Shown here piece after piece: positions 62,485-64,000 of a stretch of DNA of 64,000 nt. The stretch covers positions 342,501,457 through 342,565,456 of the forward strand of contig OY856412.1 in the NCBI GenBank assembly GCA_963693085.1, given 5' to 3'. The notes under the pieces were generated by a model that worked only from the letters and a program-made list of their open reading frames with translations, did not search any database and was not told the origin of the DNA. Within the stretch, counting starts at the first letter, position 1; every line of letters starts with the position of its first letter. The DNA is from Alisma plantago-aquatica (Eukaryota; Streptophyta; Magnoliopsida; Alismatales; Alismataceae). The position numbers and the translations under genes were made by a program.

Positions 62485-62489
62485 CATCG
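62485..62489. repeat. Sirevirus target site duplication (CATCG), right
   Basis: Matches 54914-54918. Confidence 0.9.
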
Positions 62490-63383
62490 GGCCGGGTTAT
62501 ACCGGGTTTTGCTTGTCCCAAACCCAAACCCACATTTTAAAGCAGGCCACGGGTCGGGTTCAGGCTCAGATAAAATTGAAAAATGTCAGCCCATACCCGA
62601 CCCATATAAAAATGCTGGGTTTCGGGCCGGATTCGGGTTTGCTCATATAACATTGAATGAGCATACTAAATTTTGCTAGATCTAACTTTTTAACATGAAA
62701 ACTGAATTACTGTAAATGTATTTTGTGATAAACCTTCAAAAGAATGTATATACACTATATTGAAAGAGTAACAAATCATTTTCTGGTACATGTGAATGTA
62801 TGAGAAGTAAAAAATCAATGGAGTCCACAGTGTTAGTGCCTTTTTGCCTCCTCATTCTATATGTATATATAATAAAATGGGTTTTGGAAGGGCAAAAGAT
62901 CATTTGTCTCCTACATGTGGGCATATGAGTAAAAAGATGAGCATAATCTACGATGCACTGAGCAAAAGATCATTCGTCTCCTATATGTGGACACAATGAG
63001 ATCAAAATAAAGAAATCAAGTATGTCTATTCAAGTCAATCATGGTTATCTTACTAGTATGAATTCATTAATGATGTTGATTGATTGCATAGTATCCATGT
63101 TGCCATTGGTTAGGTACATACTACATATTGCATCAAGAAATTTGTATGTTTTTCTTTCAAGACAAAGATAGATGTATAGGTAAATAATGTACATAAAATA
63201 TAATCTGGGCATTTGGGTTTTCGGGTCTGGGTTTACCTCTGCCTGTACCCAGCCCAAATAAAATATGAGTTTAAATTTTAAGCCCGACCCACCCATATTG
63301 TAAACCGGGTTCGGGTCTGGATCGGGTTATGCAGGCAGGGTCGCGGGTCAGATCGGGCCGGCCCAACCCGATGCTCATCCCTA

Positions 63384-64000
63384 GCCGCAGCTGGGCGGTG
63401 CCCTAGGAACGACAGGATGTTACAGAGAAAGCAAGATGGTGGGTGGGATCGTCGAACCCTAGGAGGGGGGAGTATACCCCCCACAGATGGACCTAGCCGA
63501 CGACAACAAGGAGCGTCGCGAGCTTGATGACGAATAGGCATTGGACGAATCTGCCCATTCGCATGCCAAAGAACCAACCTTTAAGCCAAGGGTAATCATG
63601 TCTTTTTGTCATGTTTCTAAAGGGCCCGAGCAACGTTGCATGGAGATGAGCGGCGTGGCACGCTCTAATTGGCCTAAGTAAGGTTTTCTTGCAAAAATCA
63701 TAGTTAAATATTGGTAGCTCCGATGGAAACGTGTAACATATGAAACTTTCTCAGGAAAAATATGAGGAATCCACTAAAAATATAATTGGAGCATGATTCT
63801 TCTTGTAATTCAAAAAATATATAAAGATTCTATCTTTGATAGTTTAATCAATGAAAAACCCAAACCTTTGATGATTAATGAATTAGAAAAGGGTTATATG
63901 GGTGTTTAAATCAGATATTAACCTGTTGTTAATAAAAAGGCATATTAGATCTAAAAGGGCGATCTTCATGCATAATTTGATTAATTTAGGGTTCCATATG
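63384..64000 (+). repeat. chromovirus LTR P, right part
   Basis: It resumes after the hAT target duplicate. From about 63640, CTTGCAAAAATCATAGTTAA and the following 350 bases match 21775-22130 of the chromovirus 3' LTR in the same order. The LTR runs off the window. The part at 63392-63630 is diverged. A short minus-strand ORF here (63278-63577) has no recognised domain. Confidence 0.78.

Larger units (their letters stand above)
54904..63383. mobile_element. non-autonomous hAT element hosting the Sirevirus
   Basis: The left end TAGGGATGAGCATCG is interrupted after 15 bases by the Sirevirus and resumes at 62485 as CATCGGGCCGGG. The right end in reverse complement is TAGGGATGAGCATCGGGTTG. An 8-bp target duplication flanks it. 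Without the Sirevirus it is about 909 bp, AT-rich in the middle with GGGTCGGG-type repeats near both ends. A roughly 70-bp imperfect tandem duplication with AAAAGATCATTTGTCTCCTA lies near 62890-63000. No transposase ORF. Confidence 0.8.

Overview
The window is plant nuclear DNA made almost entirely of transposable elements, with no intact host gene. The families present (Athila-type and chromodomain Ty3/gypsy, Sirevirus-type and other Ty1/copia, L1-type LINEs with DUF4283-like ORF1, RTE, CACTA, hAT, TA-flanked MITEs, a tRNA-derived SINE) point to a flowering plant with a large genome. The species cannot be read from the sequence. Nearly every coding region is broken by stops, frameshifts or deletions.

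Layout. 1-4516: 5' part of an Athila-like element on the minus strand (reverse transcriptase, protease/gag, primer site, LTR). 4517-5854: right end of a CACTA transposon carrying a GC-rich segment. 5855-9399: unassigned DNA and a fossil of a plant reverse-transcriptase family with a YLDDG-type active site. 9405-23551: a structurally complete but non-coding chromovirus (Tekay/Del-like) with LTRs over 3 kb and TSD CTTAC; its 5' LTR is split by an inverted solo LTR (11810-14929, TSD GAATC). 23557-23951: flanking DNA with an exon-like stretch. 23966-28856: a full-length but decayed L1-type LINE on the minus strand with a target duplication.

28871-36650: AT-rich DNA with a SINE, a hAT MITE, a second YLDDG-family fossil, an RTE 3' fragment, long (TA)n tracts and four inverted-repeat MITEs. 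36650-40287: 3' part of an Athila/Tat-like element with its LTR. 40296-42513: 3' end of a Ty1/copia element with its LTR. 42792-48410: a second, less decayed L1-type LINE on the minus strand with RNase H. About 49000-53692: a minus-strand chromovirus (M) with a recognisable chromodomain, broken by a plus-strand chromovirus LTR (P) starting at 53693.

The right end is a clear nest: chromovirus M holds LTR P, P holds a non-autonomous hAT (54904-63383, 8-bp TSD), and the hAT holds a young Sirevirus (54919-62484, TSD CATCG). The Sirevirus is the most interesting object. Each LTR holds four short hairpins of form CTCGGTCGA-N-TCGACCGAG, and five more of the same type sit in an extra spacer between gag and protease. 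It has three polypurine-tract-like copies before the 3' LTR and has lost most of its reverse transcriptase and RNase H.
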